The translations under genes and the position numbers were made by a program. From assembly GCA_003254905.1 (NCBI GenBank), contig QANU01073111.1:1034774-1098773 (forward strand): DNA of 64,000 nucleotides, written 5' to 3'. Of the stretch, positions 24,156 through 35,836 are shown piece after piece; within the stretch, counting starts at the first letter, position 1, and each line of letters opens with the position of its first letter. The DNA comes from Nissolia schottii. Lineage: Eukaryota; Streptophyta; Magnoliopsida; Fabales; Fabaceae. The notes under the pieces were generated by a model. The model searched no databases. It was not told the origin of the DNA and worked only from the letters and a program-made list of their open reading frames with translations.

Positions 24156-26754
24156 GAAGGTAGTTTACGTTCTAGTCAAGCAACGTCGATCCAGCTTTTA
24201 TATTTCACATAATAATAATAATAATAGTAATAAAAAATAAAAAAAAAGGGAGAAAAAATAAATAATTTCTTAATTTGTTTCTCCTATTGGATCCTCACTT
24301 GCTAGAAAATTGAATATCAGTTTGTGGATCTTTCATTAAAGAAAAGCATGAAATGTTTTAATTTCTTGTACTGAATTACACACTTTGCTAAATAATGAAA
24401 GAAGTATATACACAATATTTTCCTTTTTTGCCAGACTTTGTAACATCACCCAACTAATCATGAATATCAAACTAATTTAAAAAAATGAGAAGTAAAATAA
24501 TGTCCATATTTGTTTGGGTTTAAAGTAGTAAGGGGAGTCAAAATTTGAAGGACATTTAAACAAATGAAATATAAAATGGACTAATTGTCACACGTTAACC
24601 CAAAATTGTAAGATAATAAATTTATAAATCTTTATAAATATATATTATTAATTTAGTCTAAACGTGTAACTATTATATTCACGCTTAAAACTAATATCAG
24701 TATATGCACACGAACAAGTTGTTACACTGTAGGAATCCCATATTTTTGGGCATTATACAGCCCAACCTTCTTTTCGAAGTGCCCACGGACATTAGCTTCG
24801 ATTACTCAAACTAAGGTTCCTTGAATGCCTCATTATCGATCACTGAAACCCCCCCCCCCCCCTCCCAAACAAAATAAAATAAAAGATTACAGTTGGAGAC
24901 TCATACTTAAGGGATTGGAATAAAAAAATATTACATGCACATTCAATTTCATACACTTATACACATTATTTAAATTACATAACTAACAATTATTATACGT
25001 ATATAATACAACTTCCTAAAATAGAAGATAAACTTAACGGTTTTAAAGCACAAACATTATAGGTGTTAAAACACAAATTTTATGTGCATTCATGCACAAA
25101 CTTTATTTGGATAACACTGCAAACTTATAATTTAGAGTTATATACAACCTGAACTTTATTTAAAAATGCACACACATTGTAAATAGTAATATACAAATTT
25201 TATACGTATGAATGCACAAACATTACAAAATTATCGGAGTATTTTACAATCTGAACTTTATTTTTAAAAAATGCATAAACATTATACATAATAATGCACA
25301 AACTTTATTTCTACGAGTGTACAAACATTATAAATTTGTAAATGATATTTTCAACTATATTTAATTAAATGCACAAACATTACAAATGTTAAAACACAAA
25401 CTTTATATATATAAGTATGAAATATATATATATATATATAATGTATATTTTTTGATATACATATAACAAGACTTAATTAGAAAATTTGGGGTGGAAAAGA
25501 GCAGGTTGTTTAAGGATAGGATAGGACAAGCACGTTAGGCCTACTAAAGTCCAAGTTTATCCTAAACATTTCTTTTTAACTAAACCCAATTGCTCCTCCT
25601 ACTAGTTTATAAAAACCACTTACTTTGAAAAGAATACGCATGGCATGGATTTTATTAAAATTAGTATAATTATTGGTAAAAACAAATACGTAAAAAGCAG
25701 GGTCCACCTCGAAGAAAATTAAAAATAGGGTTGGAGGCTGAAGACTAATTAAGCAGAGGGGTGGTTCCTTGAACGCACATACCGGTGGCACCGGAGACCC
25801 CCCACGTGGTCCCTCGTGTCCTGCACGTTCAAACCCTTATTTCTAGGTATTGCCCTCTTTCTCCCCTATGTCCCATCCCTTTTGTATTTTTGTTGGATAA
25901 TGATAACTTGAATTTAATTTTAATTAATGCATTAAAAATGTAAAAAATATATATATAATTATTTAATTGTATCATTTTATTTGGACGATCATTTTAATAA
26001 TGTGTGTGATTGTTATCTATATATGTTGATGTGTTAATAATCAAATGACAATATAAAATATCTTTAAATATATTTCAGTTAAATCTTAATAATTTTTTGG
26101 TTTTTAAAATATTGATATTAAGCGAAATGTTAGTATTCTCTTGTAAACCAAATGAAATCAATAAAAAGTTAATTTATTTTGAAAAATTATAAAATAAATA
26201 ATACTTATTCATTTCGTGTGTATGAAAAATTAGTAGGAGAATGGTATACCATCACTCTACTAATAATAATTAGTTTACTTGGGTTTTGTTTTCGTTTGTT
26301 GTCTGCTAACAATTTCGAGGGGGGTTACCTTCCACTTTTAAGGGCCACTTAGCTATATATAAATTGAACTAGGTCGTCATGTAGCCTAACACACACAACT
26401 TTTATGGAAATAGTTGGAGGCTGTTTTTTAACGTGTTCCTCACTCACACGGAATCTCGTGTGCTTCTCAGTTTTTGGGTGTTTATCATAAATCAAATACT
26501 AGTTCTTTCCCAACGCTCTCTCCTCTTCAAAAGCAGGGGAAACAGGGAAATGCTGCCTCTGAGATCTGAGCTGACTACAAATTGTAAACGTTAATAATGT
26601 GGTTTCATTATTTTAGTTTTTATACTATATGATATATGATATATGTTATGACTCCAATGCAATGCAAAGGGAACATTTAAGACATTTTACGTCTCAATTA
26701 TTTGAAGGGTAGTAGAATAGTATAGTTCAAAAAATAGATAAATAAATAAATAAA
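24156..26754. other. Intergenic spacer, no gene seen
   Basis: AT-rich spacer after the defensin gene. It contains a C run near 24849-24862, the long MITE-like copy C and a (TA)n run near 25426-25441. A G-box-like CCACGTGG occurs near 25802. No coding region was recognised. Confidence 0.5.
24927..25468 (+). repeat. MITE-like repeat family, copy C, enlarged
   Basis: It has the same body phrases as copies A and B in the WRKY13-like intron, ending TACATATAACA at 25468. The middle module with GCACAAACTTTAT and ACATTACAAA is repeated, making this copy about 540 bp instead of about 215 bp. Confidence 0.65.
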
Positions 26755-26787
26755 NNNNNNNNNNNNNNNNNNNNNNNNNNNNNNNNN
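26755..26787. other. Assembly gap of 33 N
   Basis: A run of N is followed directly by a long G homopolymer. True length and content are unknown. Confidence 0.98.
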
Positions 26788-27268
26788 AGGGGGGGGGGGG
26801 GGGGGAGGCGTTTGAAACGTTAAGGGGGAGTGAGTGCATGGCCCCAGAGATTTGAATCTAACAACTTGCTATATTTTAGTTAGTAGTAGGAGACAAAGCC
26901 AAAGGTTTTGTGCTGAACCCTGTCCGGTGAATGAGGAACCCCAAGCACTTACTATGGAATATATTAATTCTTCAATTAAATTATTGAGTTGTGCCTTACT
27001 CTTTGCAGCTATATACGCTGGCCAAAGCTTTTTCCAGTTACTCATGCGCCTTATTCCACTCATCATCATCGCTCACCTACTAACACAACTTACAACTACA
27101 AGCACACCCTTCCCCCTTTTTTTCTCCCCTTAATATTAATCATCAATCATGTATGACACCCCCCAAAAGATAAACATAGTCACACTCGTGTAGTGAGTAT
27201 TGACAAATAGCGAGAGAGACAAAAGCGCGATACCGCCTAATACTCTTTTTCTTTTTTTTAACTATAAG

Positions 27269-27309
<41 letters not shown>

Positions 27310-27708
27310 NNNAAAAAAAAAAAAGAAAAAAAAGTGTAAGTAATAAGCATCCCAAAAGAAAAATGAAATAAACTATTAAAATTGTCTCTAATATTAATAT
27401 TATTAATCAAGTTCATTTTTTAAGAATAAAAATTATTAAATTTATTTTTAAAATTATCAAAAATTGATTAAATTAGTCAATCAACATCAATTAAATTAAT
27501 TTTTTAATAATTAATTTAATTGGTTTTTAATAAATTTAGTAATGTTTATACTTTAAAAGTGAACTTAATTGATAAAAATGATTTTGAAGGTGAAATTAAT
27601 TAATATTATCAGCATTAAAATGATTTTGATGATTTACTACAAAAAAAATACATATATAACCGAAATTTTTTGGTCTCATCATTGCTTACGTTGTTTATCA
27701 CTAGTAGG
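26788..27708. other. Spacer with low-complexity sequence and a second small gap
   Basis: It begins with a G run and later holds a (TA)n tract of about 40 bases ending in three N at 27310-27312, then a poly-A run. The open frames here show no recognised domain. Confidence 0.55.
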
Positions 27709-28860
27709 GGTGCAAATAGGTCAGACGGCTTATCAGGGCCTGCAACTGGCCTTTTTCCACTAGACTAACATTATTTTTTGTAACATTTTATGCAATCATA
27801 TTTATTAATATAATTTTATTATTTAATTTTTTTTAAAGAAACCATAATCCAAAGAGCCTCTAGGATTCACTCACACTCGCACTCTCATCTCATCTGAATA
27901 ATGTGAGAGAGTTTTGCTAGCATTTTTCTTTTTGTTTTTTGTTGGTCAAATGTCATATATTCTGTTTACGATCTTACTATCACATATTAAGCAAGAGAAT
28001 TGGTGATATACATAACNTTCACTCACACTCACACTCTTATCTCATCTGAATAATGTGAGAGAGTTTTGCTAGCATTTTTCTTTTTGTTTTTTGTTGGTCA
28101 AATGTCATATTCTGTTTACGATCTTACTATCACATACTAAGCAAGAGAATTGGTGATATACATAACAAAGTTGAGCAAACTTTTTTTGGGATATGATTTT
28201 GGTTTCTTAATGATAAAATCAATGGATGAAAATTTGATTTTTCTCTTACATAAAGAATATTCACGTTGCTCAGACTTGTTTTTGATCTGTTTCTTCATGG
28301 GTATACTCCAACAGCTTGCAACTTTAGAGTTCAATTCTTTATTGAAAATGTCTTTTTGATTCATATTGAATTTATACACTCTTCCTTGTTATATAGTAAA
28401 TATTATATATTCAGTTAAACTCTCTCCTTTTCTCTCAAGAAATGCCTTTATATATATATATATTAGTTTTTTATTTTAAATATTATTATACTAAGAAATT
28501 AAGTTCTTAACAAAAATAATACTTTGTTATGATTATTTTTGAAAAAATAAAAAAAATGTATATTTTATTTTATTTTATTTTAATATTTATTTCTTATTTT
28601 TTATGATAAAATACACAGGCAGGTCTATCATTGATATATGACATTTTACCAACAAAAAACAAAAAGGAAAATGCCAGCAAAGCTCTCTCACATTATTCAA
28701 ATGAGATGAGAGTGTGAGTGTGGGAGAGTCCTAAGGATTCTTTAGATTAGGGTTTATTTAAAAAGAAAAATTAAATAATAAAGTTATATTAATAAATATG
28801 ATTGCATAAAATGTTGTAAAAAGTAATGTTAGTCTAGTGAATAAGGCATTGCTCTGAATA
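27709..28860. repeat. Composite repeat with long inverted arms and a hAT-like terminus
   Basis: It starts near TAGGGGTGCAAATAGG, similar to plant hAT ends. The left arm (about 27763-27962) returns inverted at about 28632-28855, sharing CATTTTATGCAATCATATTT, CTCATCT-AATAATGTGAGAGAG and CTTTTTGTTTTTTGTTGG. Part of the left arm is also duplicated in tandem (27866-28016 and 28018-28167) around a single N at 28017. The ATGCAATCATATTTATTAAT phrase also occurs, inverted, inside the hAT element at 43937-44413, so the two are related. The right border is unclear because a SINE-like piece follows. Confidence 0.55.
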
Positions 28861-28995
28861 CTAAGGTCTTAAGTTCGAGTCTCACTGAACTTAAAATAGA
28901 TTTATTTTTACTTATTATCCGATGCTCCGAAGCAACCAAAGCATGACCACGTCCGTGTTCGGAATCTACGAGCTTTTCTTAGAAAAAGAAATTCT
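28830..28995 (+). mobile_element. tRNA-derived SINE-like fragment
   Basis: TAGTCTAGTGAATAAGGC resembles a polymerase III box A, and AAGTTCGAGTCTC about 35 bases later resembles box B (GGTTCGANTCC). The rest is unlike a tRNA and ends near an A-rich stretch at 28982. There is no folded tRNA cloverleaf, so this is read as a SINE relic and not a tRNA gene. Confidence 0.4.
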
Positions 28996-31387
28996 GAAAG
29001 AAAGATATTTTAAAATTGCAACTTACTACTAAAAAGTAGAATGGTTTAAATATTGAATTCCAAAGCGTTTTTTTCTTGGCCGCATGAAAATAATACGGCG
29101 CATAAAACGAGCGAACAAAAAGGAAAATTGGTAGTTGAGAAGACCAAAAGAGAGTAAAGAAAATAGAAATTAGGAATGATGAAATCGTGGCCGTGCGTTA
29201 TTTGTTGATAGTGGTAAAGGGGGTTTAATGTTTATCCAGAGCATATGGGAAGTGGGGACCCAGGGAGAACGCACGTGGGCAGATGCAGCGAAGGGGGGTT
29301 AACAATTATTTCATGTGGCCCACTTGCTTTCCTTTTTCCTTGTATGTTACCAATGACCTTGTTACCTCAGGTCCCACGTGTGAAGTACCGTGGTCCTTCA
29401 TCCTTCCCACCTTCGGCCCATTAACCCTTTCATCAATCAATTTGCATCATCGTTATTTAAAATCTAGTGATTTTTCTTATTTATTGATACCTTGTTTTTA
29501 AGTATTTTTGTAAGCAATTCATAAGGTAAAAATACAGCCGTGAATTATCTCACAATTTTTATATGATCTAATTGAAGGTAAATTTTCACCATTAATTATG
29601 TTTATTTGTGGATTTTAGAGTAAGAATTGCATACTTAATTAATAATAAAAATTAACACATGATAAAATTATGTGAAAAAAAACTCACATAAGTTGATATT
29701 TTAAAAAAAAATAATATATTCTAATTCTAATCTCAACCATACATTTCACTAAACCTACATTAAATAACCTATATTTAATGATTGTTTTTACTGGTACTAT
29801 TAACCATCGATTTTAAGTATTTTATATATTTTTTAAAATTAAATTTAATATTTAATAATATTCATATAACACGTATTAAATGTGTTCCATAAGGACACAA
29901 GTATTTTTCTTATATAATTTATACTACTTTGGCAAATAGCTAATAAAAAGTAATACATTTGGTTAAGGTTTAAATTTTTACCTCAAAAGGGCAAGGGTTC
30001 AAGTCCTGCTCCCCAATAAGAGGGTCAAGTGCTCAAAGAATTTGAAATCATGCCTTAACTCTAGTGGAATATAAGTGCTAAACTTTATTGTCTCCAAAAA
30101 AAAACTACTTCATCAAATATATTTAATAACTTGACCAAATTGTTCTTGTTTTGAGGATAAGAGAGGTTAAAGTATAAATGTCATGTGTATTATTTAATTA
30201 GGGCTTCTTTTACAAGCATAGAATAAAGATTCAATAGCATAAGAACTAATACTATAAGATTTGATTTGATTGTATAAATTTTATAAATATAAAAATTTGA
30301 TTGTATATTCTATCATGCATGATGAAATATATGCCACATATGCTATTATATATTTGACAATAATATTGAAAATCAAGTGTAAGCGTTAATGTTTTATATT
30401 AGTTAATGATAAATTGAATGAAGGATATATAATTAAGTGTAAAAACTCAAAAATTTATTATCTTAAAATTTGGGTCAAAATATAGCACCTTACCCGTTCA
30501 AATTAAACCATTTGAGTAATCAAATTAACGTTTCGTTCATATGATACACGATCGATGAACTCGACAAATTCAAATATATAACGTGGTAGGCATCATCAGT
30601 TACTGGTTTTGGAGCTTCTTTCCTTGTATCTCAGGGTTCAAGCAAAAAAAGAAAAGAAAATTTAACCCCAAAAAAAAAAGTTGGCAACAACAAAAATGGA
30701 AACGGCAAGAAAAGAAAAAACCAATACGTGACACACATCCGGTCCCGTCCTTGCAACTCCACTTCCATAGCAGATAGATGAGTTTAATGTATATGACCAA
30801 TCAATATACGACACATGACCGTACACGTTTTACATTAGAATCTTTTTTTCTTAAAATCATAGAGATCATAGTACACATTAGACATTAGACATTAGACATT
30901 AGACATTACACAACCTGTGAATTCCACGCACTGAACTGATTGAGGAGGATGCATATATGGCCCCTTCCCTTCCTTCCTCTCTAGTACTACTGTACCACAA
31001 CGATTTGTCGGCATATCTTTGTTAGTTTGAGTTGGACCTCGTCATTTTGATTCCACATCGCAGTTGTTACCATATAATATATATAATTGAAATTTCATTG
31101 GTTTAGAATATTCTTTAAAATAAGATTATTTGTAAGGTGAAAACGTGGATGATTTTTTTGCTTTTTAATCATTTGGTCAAACTTATACATAATGCAATGT
31201 ATATTACTTAATAGAGGAAAACTCCTCAGTTTTCACTTTACAAAATATCTCACTCAAAAGAAAATTAATCCAAACTTTGTAGTATTTATAAGAAATTGCC
31301 ACATCACGGTGAATGATTGTCATGATGGGTAATATTTTGACATGAATTTGGCATTTTATTACCATTATATTAGCTAGCAGTGTAAAA
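28996..31387. other. Intergenic spacer with a second SINE-like piece
   Basis: AT-rich spacer. At about 29960-30105 GGTTAAGG and then GGGTTCAAGTCCTG resemble box A and box B of a tRNA-derived SINE, ending in an A run. A heptamer CATTAGA is repeated five times near 30875-30905. No protein gene was recognised. Confidence 0.45.
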
Positions 31388-31730
31388 AATAGGTTTTTTT
31401 ACTTATGTGTTGTTTCCCTAAACTTTATTTTCCAAAACGTGGGCACTACAAATTAATTACGGATGTATGAGATTTTGGAGCTGAAATCGGCTCAGGGTGT
31501 GCCGATTTCAGCCCCTGACAACAGTACTTTTGTACTGAAATCGGGACATGCACAGCCGATTTCATCCTTCTTTTTTCGTTTTTTTTAAAAAAAAAAAATT
31601 TTGTTCTGAAATCAGCTCAAAGTTTACCGATTTCAGATAAAGACCCCATATATTGGTAAATTTTTTTCTACCCCCACATATATGGAATATCACTCTTTGA
31701 AACTCATATTAATGTATTTACCCCTAAAAA
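31388..31730 (+). repeat. Triple-hairpin dispersed element, copy 1
   Basis: Three successive palindromes are built from CTGAAATCGG and CCGATTTCAG. The first (31480-31512) has 12-base perfect arms GCTGAAATCGGC / GCCGATTTCAGC around a 9-base loop, the second is at 31536-31564 and the third at 31605-31637. They are separated by T/A-rich linkers. Flanks on both sides match an inverted copy at about 51015-51371: left AGGTTTTTTTAC and AATTACGGATGT, right CATATATTGGTAA and TGTATTTACCCC. The shared body of about 340 bp shows a mobile or otherwise dispersed unit. No coding sequence. Confidence 0.7.
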
Positions 31731-34700
31731 ATATCTTCCATCGTCCATGCATAAAAATTAGTCTTATAGTTAAATAGTATCTTGTTATACCAAATAAGTA
31801 TACAATGAACTAGCCTAACATTTGGTTTTAAAACATAAAAATAAAAATACAGATTAGTACCTAATTCAAAAGAAGATCGGACTTATCTAAAGACCATAGC
31901 TAGTAGATGCAAAGACCCCATTAGATGACACTCAAAATACGTAACTTTAAGATAAAATTTGAATAGTCGTTCAACCATTATGATATCTCTCCCAGTTAGT
32001 GGGCAGTAGGCTTAACGACAGCCAGCAGGCCTACTATATAGATAAGAATTTTCACTACCAAAGTATGTTAGTGTTTCTTCTTATACTTTAATTATTCTTA
32101 TTCTTTATTTTCTAGAAGTGTCATTTTTGTTTTTAAAAAATAATAACATTAAAAATAACAAAATTCAACATGTTAAAAGTGTTTTTTTTTAGAATCATCT
32201 CAAATATTTTTAAGAATATATGGTATCAACTAAACATATTTATAATCTATTTTCAAAATTTTTTAAAATTAAACATATAATTTTTTTAAAATACCTAAAA
32301 AATGACATTATCATATATCACATTTTTTAGAATGTGATCTTCGAGAATGAAAAATTTATAATTAAATGATGGAATAAATAATAGTTTTATTTTATAAAAA
32401 TTCATCAAGTGACTTAATAACTATACCAAATTTTCTTTACCAAAAGGAAAAAAACTATACCCAATTTTAATTTTTATACCAGTAAAACTTGATTTGATCC
32501 TTCTCTGATTATATTCTTTCTCTTTTCTTTTTGTTGCTTGTGAGCTATATATATCATCAAATGATTGTATATATCATCAAAGGATCACAAAAATATTAAT
32601 CTAATGAGCACCCATCCTAAACAAATGAGCAATTTAAGGAATCCTCACATGGTGATTTAAAATTTTTAAACTTTGGGATCAATTTATTCACTCAAGCGGG
32701 GCCGAAAGCGACGACATCGTATCACAAAGGCGACGTTGTAGAGTAGAGAGCTTTTCCGACAGAACCAGTTGGCCCATTGGCCCACGTGTCAATTAACCTG
32801 CGCGTGTCATTCTCATGGCTCTCGCTTCTAACGTGTGAACCACACGATTCTTTGTGAGTCTTGAAACACTTTTTGTAAGATAAATTAGTGTATGTTTGTG
32901 AAACACAAGTAATATATACTCTAAGAATATTATTTATTATGAATTTTTTAATTTTATATTTTTAAATACAATAAATTAAAAATGATAGATAATATATTTA
33001 TAACACATTAAATATGTTTTAACACCATATAAAAAAATTCCTCTTTTGTTGGGCTTGAAGAACTTCTACAGCAAGATGCAAAAGCAACATCTACAATTAA
33101 AGTATAAGAAGAATATGGTTGAGTTACGTTGAACTAACTATATGAATCAAAGTCAATTTCACATGTAAAATCACAAGGTTCCGTTTCTTTTTTCTTTTTA
33201 ATATTTCAAACCTAACATCTTTGCGTGATTGAATTTTCTGGCTGCGTTTTCTTTCTGTTCTATGTAGTCTGGTGAAGGAACAAAACTATTGGAATTTGGT
33301 AATTAATAACATGCAAATCGTACTACTTTGATTTTTACCCCTTATTTCTTTATTTCCTGGGTTATATAGGGTGGTGAAAAAACAAAGCATACTAGTACAA
33401 GGTTCGTAGAGGAATATTATCCACAATAATACTAAGAATTAATTATGGGTAATTTAACCATACGTACCACCGTATGTACTTTCATAACGACATGTACACA
33501 GCGCATTGTAATTATATAAATCTAATGACAGATTAGAGGACTAAAGTGTTTCCAACTCATTTCAGAGATGTAACCCAGACAATGGAACAAGAAACGACAG
33601 GAGATTAATTGACACAAAATAAAATTAAAACTAGATTCAAGTAAAGGGGAAAACAAAGGCAACATTAATTATAAGAATATAAAAAAGGAAGGACAACATT
33701 AATTATAAGAATACATTAGTCTGTGCTTTGAAGAACTGATAACGGATGGTCATGGTGAGTTATTTAATCGCTGGGAAGCTGCCTTTGTGCTTCAGAACCA
33801 TATATTAATTAAGTGTAACCTTATTTTCTGCAGATTCTTTGCTATTTTTATCACCGCCACCATGTATATTCAAAGCATTGTTCTCAAACCTTTTTTTTTT
33901 CCGGCCTTCACACAATCACACTTCAAAGTGTTTCCGTTGGTAAATGGAAAAAATATCGCAGATGTTTTTCCTCTCACGCAAAGGGACATACACTAAAGTT
34001 AAAGTGCACATGTAATTTTAATACGTTTAAATCAAAACCCTTGTTATATTAGTACGGGTAGTTTAAATAAAAATATTTGTCTTTGTCTACTGGACACCAT
34101 TCTTTACTGTTTGATTTAATTATATTTTCATATGCATATGTTATGTCCATGTGTTGTGGCATAAGGGATACATATAGGTGGCCACTAGAGGGGCACATTG
34201 TCCCAGTCACAGAGAAAGAGTAATTATTTACCGCATCTATGATCCAGATCACGTGCAATGCACGACATCCATGGAGAACAGACAAAATGTATTCATTTTA
34301 CTGCTTTTTTTTTTTTTTCCTTTTCCTAATCAGAAATGAGCAATCACTCATGAGTTGAAGATTCTTAATAATTATGAAAATAGTATAATTTATTTATTTT
34401 TGTTTGTAAAAAGGTTTGCAATTATGACATTGGGGACATTTTATTCACTGATGGTTCAACCAAACTTGTTATACTATAGTAAGTGTAGGGACGTTGACGA
34501 CTTCTTAAGCTATTATTTGTGGTCCGAACTATTATTAATCATCCCAAATCCTATATGACAATAATTACAATAGTAGCAATCAGTTTCCATAGGTCAAGGT
34601 TTTGGTCCAGCACTGAAAGCTTTTATCTTTTTGACAACTGACTCATAGATTGGCTTTTCCACGTTCTTACTTAATTCTTCTACTACACTAATGACACGCA

Positions 34701-35836
34701 CACGCACGCAAAATGCCTTGGGAAATGGCAGTGGGCACAAGGCCAATTTGATTCACCTTTTTGTAATTTTCTCTCAAATTGCAAAGCAAGGGGGTTATCA
34801 AGCCTTTAATTTTGAGGCTTACCTATTCCATATTGTGTTTTTTTTTTTAAATTTGAATTATATTATTTGTACTTATTGCATTTGATATATTATGTTAACT
34901 TATCATTAAATGAAATTTTTATAACATATGGACTATATTAAAATTTAATTCAATGTTAAATGAATTAACACATTATTCCAAATACAATAAACATGAATAT
35001 CAGTCTCTTTTTTAATTAATGTAAATTGAGAAACTCATAAGAAAAATGGAAGTGAAACTAGTACTAATGTAGCACGGAGATAGATGCCATAGTAAATATG
35101 GACACGGGCTATGCTGTTGACTGCTAAAATGAGTACTCAATTAGGCCAAAAATTATTGTAGCAAGCTAAAGAAAACCACATCAGTACAGTAGTGATGCTT
35201 TACCCTATATAGAGTCCTTCAACTAGCAGACAAAACAAGAAAGGGTCAGAAGGCTCAGAAAATTTTCATTTGAGGAGCGCATGGCATGAATTTCTTAATT
35301 AAGAAAATTGATAATATATATAGTCATTTTATAGAGACACGTTTTGACATATTATGGATCGCAAATCAGAGAGCAACAGTTCCGGTTTGATCAAACGGGA
35401 TGGAAAACAAATCGAACAGCCTAAAGAAAGGGCCAAAAGATCCTCCACTTAGTCACCATCACTGGGGTCGCAGGATTCAACACAGAACCTTTTGCTGCAG
35501 GATCATAGATCCGAACAAGAAGAAGAAAGTACTTTGAAGAGGGAAAAAAAAAATCTAAGAAACACGAGGTGGTAGTAAAAACTGAAAATGTTTATATACA
35601 AGTTAAACAACTGTTTTTATGTATAAAAATAACAAAGACTACATACATTATCACCGTTAAGACCCCCAGCCAAATCCCTCTCTATTACCCGTTTTCCTCT
35701 TTTATCTGAATTGAATTTAAGGCAGTTTCAAGAAGAAGGAAAAAAAATTTTGGGGGTGGAGCTGAGTGCATCATCTCCTCCTTCTTTCTTCTTTTTCTCT
35801 CTTTTTTTTCTCCAACAAACACAAAAGAAAGACCTA
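31731..35836. other. Intergenic spacer and BRI1 3' flank, no other gene seen
   Basis: AT-rich spacer. A GC-richer patch at about 32690-32830 contains a G-box (CCCACGTGTC), but no convincing gene follows it. ACATTAATTATAAGAATA is directly repeated near 33662 and 33693. The last few hundred bases before 35836 are the BRI1 3' UTR and terminator region on the minus strand. Confidence 0.5.

Noticed and set aside
28830-28995. Possible tRNA gene from box A and box B matches
   Set aside because: No cloverleaf arms or acceptor stem; better read as a SINE relic.
30870-30907. Heptamer repeat CATTAGA resembling a telomere-type unit
   Set aside because: Plant telomere repeats are TTTAGGG; five copies of another heptamer are a simple microsatellite.
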